This document shows, piece after piece, positions 1 to 7,443 of a stretch of 64,000 nucleotides of DNA. Source of the DNA: Proteinivorax tanatarense. Lineage in GTDB: Bacteria > Bacillota > Proteinivoracia > Proteinivoracales > Proteinivoracaceae. Location: assembly GCF_040267685.1 (NCBI RefSeq), contig NZ_CP158367.1:1984001-2048000 (forward strand), in the 5' to 3' direction. The notes beneath the pieces are model-generated. The model was not told the origin of the DNA, searched no databases, and saw only the letters and a list, made by a program, of their open reading frames with translations. Position 1 is the stretch's first letter, and every line of letters starts with the position of its first letter. Both the position numbers and the translations under genes were made by a program.

Positions 1-23
1 TTAGTGTATTATATACTCTCTTT

Positions 24-878
24 TTAGAATTTAAGCTCAAATAACAAAGCATTAGGTTCTTTATCTATTCCTTCTTGATCCCTTTCATGGAAACCTGCTT
101 TTATAAATGTATCTATATGCTTTGATTTGGGAATTAGCATAGTTTTTATCTCAAAGTCTTTATGTTGGCGTATGACTTCTGTTAATAGGTCCTGTACCCC
201 TTGTATAGTCCCTCCATAGAACAGGATGCGAACGTCATCCCCCTCTTTTTTATATGCCATTACACTCTGGCCATCTTCTGTCACCAAAATTCTTCGTTTT
301 GTCCATAGGTCTTTAACTGTCTCTTCTGTTATAGGTATAAACTTCCAATGCATGTCAAAGTAAAGCCCCTCAGTTAAGTTGTACTCCTCAACGTTTTGCA
401 TTAGCTGCAGTGCTTGCTGATAATCATTACTATGTTTAATTATATTTTTTTGCGGTAGCTGTTTGGGATTATTACTTAACACTGAATAATATTTGCTTTT
501 TACCTCAAACCCGTATTTTAGCCCTGACTTAATACTTCCTATGGCATTTTTGTGGGTAGCAAAACGCAAAGAGTCAAGTTGCATTTTTTTAGCTTTTTCA
601 ACATAGAATTTGGTCAACAAATAGGCATAACCTTTTCCCCTATGCTCCTCTTTTACTCTAAGTCCTTCTAACCAACCATGTTTCTTGTACACAAAGGCTA
701 ACTTAGAAAAAGCTCTTACCTCTCCATCTTTTTCCACTACAGCTATTAAACCATTTTCATCTTCTAACCATTTGTCAATACTTGTTAATAAGTAATCTCT
801 TCCCCCCCAAACATTGCGGCAAATATCAAGCATCTGCCCCTTATCATTATTTTTTGCAAATCTTATTGTCTCTTCCAT
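24..878 (-). CDS. GNAT-family N-acetyltransferase
   Basis: The 284-residue protein has an N-terminal GNAT domain (about residues 1-135). The acetyl-CoA pyrophosphate loop is visible as HRGKGYAYLL around residues 79-88. The C-terminal half (about 140-284) resembles no domain I can name and may be a second, degenerate GNAT-like fold. The ATG start is supported by a GGAGAGGG site just upstream. The substrate cannot be read from sequence. The gene lies 33 bases downstream of a metallophosphoesterase gene on the same strand and may be co-transcribed. The family assignment is firm; the role is unknown. Confidence 0.8.
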   Translation of the reverse strand: MEETIRFAKNNDKGQMLDICRNVWGGRDYLLTSIDKWLEDENGLIAVVEKDGEVRAFSKLAFVYKKHGWLEGLRVKEEHRGKGYAYLLTKFYVEKAKKMQLDSLRFATHKNAIGSIKSGLKYGFEVKSKYYSVLSNNPKQLPQKNIIKHSNDYQQALQLMQNVEEYNLTEGLYFDMHWKFIPITEETVKDLWTKRRILVTEDGQSVMAYKKEGDDVRILFYGGTIQGVQDLLTEVIRQHKDFEIKTMLIPKSKHIDTFIKAGFHERDQEGIDKEPNALLFELKF

Positions 879-911
879 ATTTCCCTCTCCTTTCTAGCTA
901 TCTAATTTATG

Positions 912-1994
912 TTAACTTAACTTTATCCCATGCTTATCAACATGGCCGATTGGCCACTTACCTACCTTTACAAATCTCTTGCCGTTATCATTAAAAATAA
1001 ACTCTCCTGCATACCAGATAATTTTTTCATCTTTAATGATGTTGAGTATTTTAAGTTGGACGTTAAAATCCCCGTCTTCAGTTATAAATAAATCAATTAA
1101 ATCACCTATGTCGTATTTAGGCTTAGTAAATGGATAATTTTTTTCTTTACTGACAACCTTCATTATTCCATCTTCACCTAAGGGTAGTTTTTTTTGGTCA
1201 TTATTTATTTTTAGTTTTATATGACTGTTATCTATCTCAATGATAAAAGGCATTTGGTTTTGATTCATACCTAAATCAGCGTATACCAGTTTGCCGTTTT
1301 GGGATATTTCTAAACCCATTTTAGGAGTGTGACCAACTATTTGCCTTTTTACATCATATTCCTCACACTGCTCTGCTAATGCCTGCTCTGAAAAGTTACG
1401 AATCCAAAAAGGCCCTGTTCGACTAAAGATATCTTTTTCGTACAGATGCTTAGATTTGTTTGCAAAAGTTTGATGCAGAATTTTGTTAAGTTGCCTAATA
1501 CTGCGATTTTCCCCTATGATTCCTCCATGAACAAATAAATTGCCGCTATGCTTAAAGGCAACTTTATACTGGCTTATTATTTGCCCATAGGAACGTTCTG
1601 GCGAAAACTCATTGTAAAATATTTCTGGTACAGGGCTTTGACAATTTTTTTTATCACTCCATTCTTTATATACCCAGTCCCCACCATTAAAAAACCAGTG
1701 AAATTTAGCATAGTTATTTCCCATCCCTGCAAAAATAGCCATTAGTTCATGATTGCCCAACATAACTTCTACACTAGAATTATACTGTTGAGCTTGTTTT
1801 GCTAATTTTGCTAAAAACAAAATGTTTTTCAAAGAGTGGGGCCCTCTATCTATGATATCCCCCAGCTGCACCAAAACTGTATCTTTCTTTATCCAGTTAG
1901 ATGTTTTATCTATAATTCCTGCTATTTCCAGAGATTGTTTTAAAAGATCAAGACGTCCGTGAATATCTCCTATAACATATAATTGTTTTGTCAA
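912..1994 (-). CDS. Metallophosphoesterase of the PPP/ApaH type with an extra C-terminal domain
   Basis: This 360-residue protein carries the calcineurin-like dimetal motifs in order: GDIHGR (residues 9-14), GDIIDRG (45-51), GNHE (80-83), a VHGG histidine near 155 and GHTP near 218. These are the metal ligands and catalytic residues of PPP-family phosphatases and of ApaH/PrpE-type diadenosine tetraphosphatases. Residues from about 260 to 360 form an additional domain I do not recognise. The start is TTG, placed by a GGGGGGAT site. It precedes the acetyltransferase gene on the same strand. A cytoplasmic phosphatase is likely; protein versus dinucleotide substrate is undecided. Confidence 0.85.
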   Translation of the reverse strand: MTKQLYVIGDIHGRLDLLKQSLEIAGIIDKTSNWIKKDTVLVQLGDIIDRGPHSLKNILFLAKLAKQAQQYNSSVEVMLGNHELMAIFAGMGNNYAKFHWFFNGGDWVYKEWSDKKNCQSPVPEIFYNEFSPERSYGQIISQYKVAFKHSGNLFVHGGIIGENRSIRQLNKILHQTFANKSKHLYEKDIFSRTGPFWIRNFSEQALAEQCEEYDVKRQIVGHTPKMGLEISQNGKLVYADLGMNQNQMPFIIEIDNSHIKLKINNDQKKLPLGEDGIMKVVSKEKNYPFTKPKYDIGDLIDLFITEDGDFNVQLKILNIIKDEKIIWYAGEFIFNDNGKRFVKVGKWPIGHVDKHGIKLS

Positions 1995-2242
1995 ACAGAT
2001 CCCCCCTATAGCATATTTTACAAGTTATTTTTTAAGCTTCTGATTAAATTCTTATGAAATTTATGAAACCCTTTATTTATAGTATATATTAAATATTTAG
2101 AGTAGCAAACTATTTTATTATTTTTGAAAAAAATTTTTAAAGTTATATTACATTATTGTAAAATCATAAATATTTCCCTTTTAAAAAAGGATTTGAAATT
2201 CCTATATAGAAGTGTTAAACTGAGACCATTGGAGGTGTTACT

Positions 2243-2566
2243 TTGATTAAAGAAAAAGCTCAAGAACTAGCAGACCTTATTAAAGAGTCTGAGCAATTTG
2301 AGGCTCTAAAGTCAGCCGAATCTAGATTAAAATTAGATCCAACTGCTCAAGACTTGGTACAGAACTTTCAGGAGCTACAACAGAAGGTAATGGAAGCTCA
2401 ATACAGCGGACAACAACCTGACTCAGCAGACATGGAAAAGCTTCAAAACATGCAAAATGAAATGAAGCTTAACCTTACCATTAAAAATATGGCTGAAGCT
2501 CAAGAAAACTTCGAGGGCCTTATGAAAGAGGTTAACGAGACTGTATCACAAGAATTAAGTAAATAA
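2243..2566 (+). CDS. YlbF/YmcA-family protein
   Basis: A 107-residue all-helical acidic protein matching the Com_YlbF family. Visible features are the N-terminal helix with ADLIKESEQFEALKSAE, a central FQELQQKV segment and a C-terminal NFEGLMKEVN helix. In Bacillus, YlbF, YmcA and YaaT form a complex that directs RNase Y-dependent mRNA processing and affects competence, biofilm formation and sporulation; whether this paralogue does so is inference. The TTG start follows GGAGGTG with good spacing. The gene stands alone and ends in a strong terminator. Confidence 0.8.
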   Translation: MIKEKAQELADLIKESEQFEALKSAESRLKLDPTAQDLVQNFQELQQKVMEAQYSGQQPDSADMEKLQNMQNEMKLNLTIKNMAEAQENFEGLMKEVNETVSQELSK

Positions 2567-2597
2567 TAAAAGAATCCCTAAGGGGATTCTTTTATTA
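2565..2597 (+). terminator. Rho-independent terminator after the YlbF-like gene
   Basis: An inverted repeat AAAAGAATCCCT / AGGGGATTCTTTT begins just after the stop codon and ends in a T-rich run. It separates this gene from the downstream aldo/keto reductase. Confidence 0.85.
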
Positions 2598-2627
2598 TTT
2601 AAATATACATGACCCAGTTTAAGCTAT

Positions 2628-2656
2628 TTGTCAAAAATACTGTTTGATATTATAAT
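2628..2656 (+). promoter_or_regulatory. Sigma-A-type promoter of the aldo/keto reductase gene
   Basis: TTGTCA (2628-2633) and TATAAT (2651-2656) are separated by exactly 17 bases. The predicted transcript starts near 2663, giving a leader of about 250 bases before the start codon at 2912. Confidence 0.6.
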
Positions 2657-2911
2657 TAATTTTAAGAAGTGAACAATTTGAAAAAGTATATTTTTAGTCT
2701 AAGATTAAACAAGCTTAGATTAGCAATTAAGTGTCTAAAAGCTTTTCAATCCCCTATACTAAGTGTTCAGTTAACCCCATACTTGTTTTTTCTAAGTGGC
2801 AATTCGATAATTCGGGGTATTTTTAAAATCATCTATATAAAATACTGTTATATCAGGTGTGTAGAATTTTACAATCGCCTACTAATAAATAATTACAGGA
2901 GGGTGTTTAAG
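2657..2911 (+). other. Long untranslated leader of the aldo/keto reductase gene
   Basis: An open frame extends the reductase upstream to 2669, but that stretch encodes a basic, unconserved-looking peptide with no ribosome binding site, so I treat it as leader. It contains a stem closing with ACCCC (about 2774) and GGGGT followed by ATTTTT near 2815-2825, resembling a weak attenuator. It also contains the palindrome GTGTAGAATTTTACAA at 2859-2874. Confidence 0.4.
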
Positions 2912-3913
2912 TTGAGGAAATTTGGCAGCACTGATTTAAGTATTAATCCTTTAGGTTTTGGTGGCATACCTATTCAAAGAATTAGTCCAGAGCAAACAAT
3001 GGAAGTAATTGCAAAGGCAAAGGAGCTGGGTGTTAACTTTATCGATAGCGCACAAGGATATACTGATAGTGAGAAAAAAATTGGACAAGCAATTAAAAAT
3101 CACAAAGATTACTGGGTTTTAGCGTCCAAAGCCCCGGCCAAGGATGAAAAATCAATGGAGGAAGCTATTCAGCAAAGTCTTGAAAGTTTTGGTAGAGATT
3201 ATATCGATCTTTATCAACTGCATTTGGTTTCTTCAGAGGGTGATTTAAATGAACGTCTTGATCCTGATAATGGTGCTATAAATGCTTTAGTAAAAGCTCA
3301 GGAAAAAGGATATATAGGTCACATAGGAATTACCGGTCATAGGCCTGAGATTTTGGAAAAGGCTTTAGATGTTTATCCTTTTGCATCTGTACAAGCTCCT
3401 TATAACTTTTTAGAAACTCAAAGCGAAGATTTGTTGAAAAAGGCAACTAATAAAGGTGTGGCAACAATTATTATGAAACCGATGGCCGGAGGGGCTCTTT
3501 CAAGCCCTACGGCAAGCATTAAATATATTCTGCAAAAAGATTTTGTTACTGTTGCTATCCCCGGTATGGAGAGTATAGAGCAAGTAATTGAAAATGTAAA
3601 TGCTACTAATAACTTAAAAATAGCCTCTGATGAGAAAGAGGGTATGGAAAAGGATATTGAAGAACTGCAACATAACTTTTGTCGACGCTGCGAGTATTGC
3701 CAGCCCTGTCCCCAGGGAATAAAAATTCATTCTTGTTTTATTTTCCATGGTTATCACAAAAGATACGGCCTTAAAGATTGGGCGCTGCCAAGATATAAAT
3801 CCTTACCGGTACCAGCTTCTGCTTGCACTGAGTGTGGTTTATGCGAAACCAAGTGCCCTTATGAATTACCCATAAGAGAAATGCTTAAAGAGGTAGTCGG
3901 AGATTTCGAATAA
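2912..3913 (+). CDS. Aldo/keto reductase with C-terminal [4Fe-4S] ferredoxin domain
   Basis: The 333-residue protein starts with the AKR barrel (LRKFGSTDLSINPLGFG). The usual catalytic elements are visible: Asp and Tyr in FIDSAQGYTDSE, Lys in LASKAP and His in YQLHLV. The last 80 residues hold two cysteine clusters, CRRCEYCQPCPQG and CTECGLCETKCPY, typical of the ferredoxin-type AKR subfamily common in anaerobes. The substrate is unknown; electrons probably pass between NAD(P)H and iron-sulfur clusters. The TTG start at 2912 is chosen because AGGAGGGTG lies 7 bases upstream and the domain begins there. It is a single-gene transcription unit. Confidence 0.88.
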   Translation: MRKFGSTDLSINPLGFGGIPIQRISPEQTMEVIAKAKELGVNFIDSAQGYTDSEKKIGQAIKNHKDYWVLASKAPAKDEKSMEEAIQQSLESFGRDYIDLYQLHLVSSEGDLNERLDPDNGAINALVKAQEKGYIGHIGITGHRPEILEKALDVYPFASVQAPYNFLETQSEDLLKKATNKGVATIIMKPMAGGALSSPTASIKYILQKDFVTVAIPGMESIEQVIENVNATNNLKIASDEKEGMEKDIEELQHNFCRRCEYCQPCPQGIKIHSCFIFHGYHKRYGLKDWALPRYKSLPVPASACTECGLCETKCPYELPIREMLKEVVGDFE

Positions 3914-3963
3914 AAGTACTTTTAAAAGACACACAATCCATGTTTAGGCACCTTTTGTTGTAG

Positions 3964-3992
3964 TTGACTGCTTTTGTTGCCCATGTTAAAAT
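3964..3992 (+). promoter_or_regulatory. Promoter of the lysine-riboswitch transcript
   Basis: TTGACT (3964-3969) and TAAAAT (3987-3992) are spaced by 17 bases, a standard sigma-A promoter placed about 30 bases upstream of the riboswitch aptamer. Confidence 0.65.
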
Positions 3993-4021
3993 AGCATAGT
4001 TAATTGAATAGTGTTACCTCA

Positions 4022-4210
4022 CTATCTAGTGAGGTAGAGGTGCGGGAATTATCAGTACTTTTGAGGAGTGTATGGAAGCTTTGATTCAAAAGGAAAGGAG
4101 TAACCGCCGAAGGAGAAATTTCATCCATAGAAGTGTTCTCCTGGTTTTGCAGTTAACAGCTGTAAGACTGTCACAGTAGGTAACCGTGTCTACTGTGGAG
4201 TGCTATCTCT
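4022..4210 (+). ncRNA. Lysine riboswitch (L-box)
   Basis: The aptamer shows L-box landmarks in order: GAGGTAGAGGTGCGG at 4031, the core GTAACCGCCGAAGGAGA near 4100-4115, CTGTAAGACTGTCAC near 4160, and GTGGAGTGCTATCTC ending at 4209. GAGGTAG (4031-4037) pairs with CTATCTC (4203-4209) as the closing P1 helix. A terminator follows directly. The established role of this class is to terminate transcription when lysine is bound. It sits between a good promoter and an NhaC-family transporter gene, so lysine should repress that transporter. Confidence 0.9.
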
Positions 4211-4247
4211 TTTTGAGATATAGGTGGGGTATCCAAACCTTTGTTTT

Positions 4248-4278
4248 AACAGTCTGGATATTTCTAGGCTGTTTTTTT
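4248..4278 (+). terminator. Riboswitch-controlled terminator
   Basis: AACAGTCT (4248-4255) pairs with AGGCTGTT (4266-4273) and is followed by a run of Ts. An overlapping alternative pairing TATCCA (4230-4235) / TGGATA (4255-4260) would block this stem and could be part of the antiterminator. Confidence 0.75.
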
Positions 4279-4307
4279 ATGTTTAATTATATATTAAGGA
4301 GAGTGTT

Positions 4308-5798
4308 TTGTTTATGGAAAGTTCAATTTTAGTTTTACTGCCTCCAATTATAGCCATAGTATTAGCTATTATAACTAAACAGGTTATTTTTTCTTTGGGG
4401 TCAGGGATTATTATAGGGGGGTTAATGCTTAATGGTTTTAATCCATTATCAACTTTGGAATATTTAAGTGTCACTCTAATGGAAAGTATTGCAGACCCTG
4501 AGTGGAATACACCGATAATGGTATTCTGCCTACTTTTGGGCGGTATAATTGGAATGGTCAGTCGTAGTAAAGCTACCATTTCTTTTAGTAACTGGGCTGC
4601 AAAAAGGGTGAAAACACGTAGAGGTGCTTTACTTACCACATGGTTTCTAGGGATGTTAATGTTCATTGATGATTATTTTAACTCTCTAAGTGTTGGTGCT
4701 GTTATGAGGCCGATTACTGATAAAATGAATATTTCAAGAGAAAAGCTAGCTTATATCTTGGACTCAACTGCAGCCCCTGTCTGTATTCTTGCACCTGTCT
4801 CAACTTGGATTGCCTTTGTTATGTCTATCATGGCTGAAGAGTTTACTCGTTACGGTATTGAGAAAAATCCTTTTTCAACATTTATTTCAATTATACCTTA
4901 CAACTTTTATGCTATTTTAGCTTTAACCATGGTAATCTTTATAACAGTTGTAGGTAAGGATTTCGGTCCGATGAAGGAGGCGGAAAAAAATCATACAAAG
5001 CTATCTGAGATTGTAAGTAAAGAAACTGCACCTAATGGTAGTATCTGGGATTTATTGGTTCCTGTTGGCAGCTTAGTTTTAATTACTATACTTTCTATGG
5101 TATGGACAGGAGGGTACTTTAAAGGTGATGTTAATCTATGGGAAGCGTTATCTAATAGCGATCCTGCTTATTCTCTAATTTATGGTGGATTAACAGCTGT
5201 AGTTATAACTTTTGTTTTATATGGTTTTAAAAAAACTTTGCCCTTTGACGAAATTTTTGAAAGCTTTGTAGAGGGAATGAAAACTATGATGGGTGCTATA
5301 GTGGTTCTAGCCTTGGCTTGGACCATCGGAGCTGTCATTGGAGATTTAAATGTGGGTCAATTTATAGCAAGTATAGTAGATGATGGTTCGATACCCCTAT
5401 TTTTATTACCTGCTACTATGTTTTGTATTTCTGCTTTAGTAGCTTTTTCTACAGGAAGCTCCTGGGGAACATTTAGCATAATGATCCCTATAGCAATAGC
5501 CACTGCCGTAGCTGGTCCACCTGATTTTATACTCTCGACTTTAGGGGCTGTTTTAGGTGGAGCTGTTTTAGGTGATCATTGCTCGCCAATATCAGATAGT
5601 ACCATTTTATCTTCTGCTGGAGCAGAATGTTCACATATAAGCCATGTTAATACTCAGCTACCTTATGCTTTGTTTGTAGGAGCTTTTGCTTTTTTAGGCT
5701 CTATTTTAGTTGGTTTTGGAATTAATCAATATCTAGTACTAGCTTTATCTATGATTAGTATGTTAAGTGTTCTGCATGTAATTTTGAAAAACAATTAA
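4308..5798 (+). CDS. NhaC-family transporter, predicted lysine transporter (LysW type)
   Basis: A 496-residue polytopic membrane protein with roughly 11-12 hydrophobic segments. Family hallmarks include FIDDYFNSLSVG near residue 120 and VLGDHCSPISDSTILSSAG near 430, seen in Na+/H+ antiporter NhaC superfamily members. NhaC homologues located downstream of lysine riboswitches were predicted in comparative genomics of the lysine regulon to be lysine transporters. The riboswitch here supports that over a simple Na+/H+ exchange role. The start could be TTG at 4308 or ATG at 4314; AAGGAGAG lies just upstream of both. Sodium coupling is inferred from the family. Confidence 0.85.
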   Translation: MFMESSILVLLPPIIAIVLAIITKQVIFSLGSGIIIGGLMLNGFNPLSTLEYLSVTLMESIADPEWNTPIMVFCLLLGGIIGMVSRSKATISFSNWAAKRVKTRRGALLTTWFLGMLMFIDDYFNSLSVGAVMRPITDKMNISREKLAYILDSTAAPVCILAPVSTWIAFVMSIMAEEFTRYGIEKNPFSTFISIIPYNFYAILALTMVIFITVVGKDFGPMKEAEKNHTKLSEIVSKETAPNGSIWDLLVPVGSLVLITILSMVWTGGYFKGDVNLWEALSNSDPAYSLIYGGLTAVVITFVLYGFKKTLPFDEIFESFVEGMKTMMGAIVVLALAWTIGAVIGDLNVGQFIASIVDDGSIPLFLLPATMFCISALVAFSTGSSWGTFSIMIPIAIATAVAGPPDFILSTLGAVLGGAVLGDHCSPISDSTILSSAGAECSHISHVNTQLPYALFVGAFAFLGSILVGFGINQYLVLALSMISMLSVLHVILKNN

Positions 5799-5803
5799 AT
5801 AAG

Positions 5804-5852
5804 AAGTCAAGTCAAGCAGGTCTATACAAGACTGCTTGACTTGACTTTTTTT
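5804..5852. terminator. Bidirectional terminator between convergent genes
   Basis: A perfect 16-bp stem AAGTCAAGTCAAGCAG (5804-5819) / CTGCTTGACTTGACTT (5832-5847), with T runs on one side and A runs on the other. It serves the transporter gene and the convergent LCP gene. Confidence 0.85.
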
Positions 5853-5872
5853 ACATCGCCACTATTTTATGT

Positions 5873-7225
5873 TTAAACATTTTCTTCATCTTCATTCTCT
5901 TCACTATCTTTATCGCCATCATCTTTGCCGTCATCTTTATCTTTTTCGTCGTCCTCACTTTTATCATCGTCTGTGTCCTTATCTTTGTCTTGATCTTCAT
6001 TTTTGTCTTTACCATCGTCTTTATCTTTATCATCATCTTTACCTGTTTCATCATTTTCTCTATTTTTGTCGCCATCTTTATCTTCTTCTAAATCCTGGTC
6101 TTTTACATCTTCATTATGTTCGTCATTTTCCTCAGTTGGATCATCTTTTTCCTCTGTTCTATGGTCTTCTTCTACCCAAGGATTTTGCATTACTATAGTT
6201 CTCCATGAGGATTCTATGCCAAATACTTCTTTGATAACAGACACTCTCTGATGCTCATCTAACATTACATAACTAATTCCATTATTGTCTCTCGCTGTGC
6301 TTCCGCGTAATGTGTGGAAGTTGATATCATTATTTAAGTCAATTTGATTTGCTACAAGAGTTAAAGCTGTTATTTGGGCAACTGTCAAGTCTGTGTCAAC
6401 CATATGATTGACTTGCCTATATAGTTGAGGAATTTTGGGAATCATGTTAGCTTGCATCATTTGCTCAAAAGCAGCTTTCATCAGCTGGTTTTGCATTTCA
6501 ATTCTTTCAAAATCGTTTGAATTTAAAGATGTTCTATCCCTTGCTAAGTACATAAATTTTTCACCATCTAAAACTTGTTTCCCCTGCTGAAGCCTTTTTC
6601 TGGTCCCTCTATAATTGTAGACATCTCCGGGTACATAAAACTCCACACCACCTATTAAATCAATTATTTCTTCAGCACCGTCCATATCTACCGTTACATA
6701 GTTATGGATAGGAATGTCACTTAACACCCAACTCATGGTTTCCATAGTATACCGTAAGCCTTCTTCTTTTCTAGACTCTATATCTACTCCATCACCAAAT
6801 CTCTGCCCATAATAAAATGCATGGTTTATTTTATCTTTATGCCCGCCTCTATTTGCTATTTGTACGTAAGAATCCCTTGGAATATTTATAACATCCACTG
6901 TGTTCTTTTCAATATCAATTGACGCTACAAAAAGAGTATCAGGTCTATAAAAAGTATCTTCTCTACTATCTGACTCATCAAATCCCAAAAATGCAATATT
7001 TACAAAAGAGCCTAAAACTTCTTCTGGATCTAATTCCTCTCCCTCTATCTCACCAACCCCAGCAGGTGAATATACTTCAAATGCAGACCCTATATTATGG
7101 GCTTGATTTGCAAATTGGGCACCATAAGCTACCGATGATAAGATAATTATGGACATTATAAAAATTGCTATTCTCTGAATGTTGGAAGAAATAAACTCCC
7201 CAAGTTTTTTTAAATTCTTTTTCAA
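5873..7225 (-). CDS. LytR-CpsA-Psr (LCP) family protein with a long acidic C-terminal tail
   Basis: The 450-residue protein has a cytoplasmic basic start, one membrane anchor (about residues 17-36) and an extracellular LCP domain (about 70-340). LCP hallmarks are AFLGFDESD, the RPDTL segment, VINIPRDSYV and DKINHAFYYG, including the acidic and arginine residues that bind pyrophosphate and metal. LCP enzymes transfer glycopolymers from lipid carriers to peptidoglycan. Residues 350-450 are almost entirely Asp, Glu and Lys in DKDKD/DDGKD-like runs, which is unusual for the family. The start is TTG behind GGAGGGG. An ECF-type promoter lies upstream at 7418-7443. Confidence 0.88.
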   Translation of the reverse strand: MKKNLKKLGEFISSNIQRIAIFIMSIIILSSVAYGAQFANQAHNIGSAFEVYSPAGVGEIEGEELDPEEVLGSFVNIAFLGFDESDSREDTFYRPDTLFVASIDIEKNTVDVINIPRDSYVQIANRGGHKDKINHAFYYGQRFGDGVDIESRKEEGLRYTMETMSWVLSDIPIHNYVTVDMDGAEEIIDLIGGVEFYVPGDVYNYRGTRKRLQQGKQVLDGEKFMYLARDRTSLNSNDFERIEMQNQLMKAAFEQMMQANMIPKIPQLYRQVNHMVDTDLTVAQITALTLVANQIDLNNDINFHTLRGSTARDNNGISYVMLDEHQRVSVIKEVFGIESSWRTIVMQNPWVEEDHRTEEKDDPTEENDEHNEDVKDQDLEEDKDGDKNRENDETGKDDDKDKDDGKDKNEDQDKDKDTDDDKSEDDEKDKDDGKDDGDKDSEENEDEENV

Positions 7226-7300
7226 TTTGTCCCCTCCTTACTAATTATATGATAACTTATTTTTTGTTGTTTTTCTAGAAGAAAAGCAACTTTATTTTTT

Positions 7301-7378
7301 GACTTTAATTAATGAAAAAACCAGCCACTAAAATATAGTAGCTGGTTTAAAGTCGAAAAATAAAATTAGCTCGACTTT
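7301..7378 (-). promoter_or_regulatory. Pair of hairpins in the LCP leader, possible attenuator
   Basis: On the minus strand, AAAGTCGA/TCGACTTT (7371-7378 with 7349-7356) is followed by an AACCAGC..GCTGGTT stem (7318-7348) with a T run, a plausible terminator. A third segment, TTAAAGTC (7301-7308), can pair with GACTTTAA (7347-7354) and would disrupt the first hairpin. These sequences lie downstream of the ECF promoter and upstream of the LCP start, and may also terminate transcripts from the upstream activase gene. Confidence 0.5.
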
Positions 7379-7417
7379 TTCCGAATCTATTTTTCCCTTT
7401 ACCCTTTCATATATATA

Positions 7418-7443
7418 GACGAATAAAAAGAGAAAAAGTTTCA
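7418..7443 (-). promoter_or_regulatory. ECF-sigma-type promoter upstream of the LCP gene
   Basis: Read on the minus strand: TGAAAC (7443-7438), 16 bases, CGTC (7421-7418), then TATATATATGAA. This matches the GAAAC/CGTC pattern of extracytoplasmic-function sigma promoters and has the same spacing and downstream sequence as the promoter of the ECF sigma gene at 63592-63617. The TGA of the -35 box is also the stop codon of the upstream activase gene. Confidence 0.75.

Noticed and set aside
2669-2911. N-terminal extension of the aldo/keto reductase.
   Set aside because: No ribosome site precedes it, its sequence is basic and unlike the family, and a TTG start with AGGAGGGTG lies at 2912.
5851-6251. 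Several ORFs opposite the LCP tail, rich in His/Leu or Ser.
   Set aside because: They are shadows of the Asp/Lys-rich coding repeats on the other strand and have no plausible ribosome sites.
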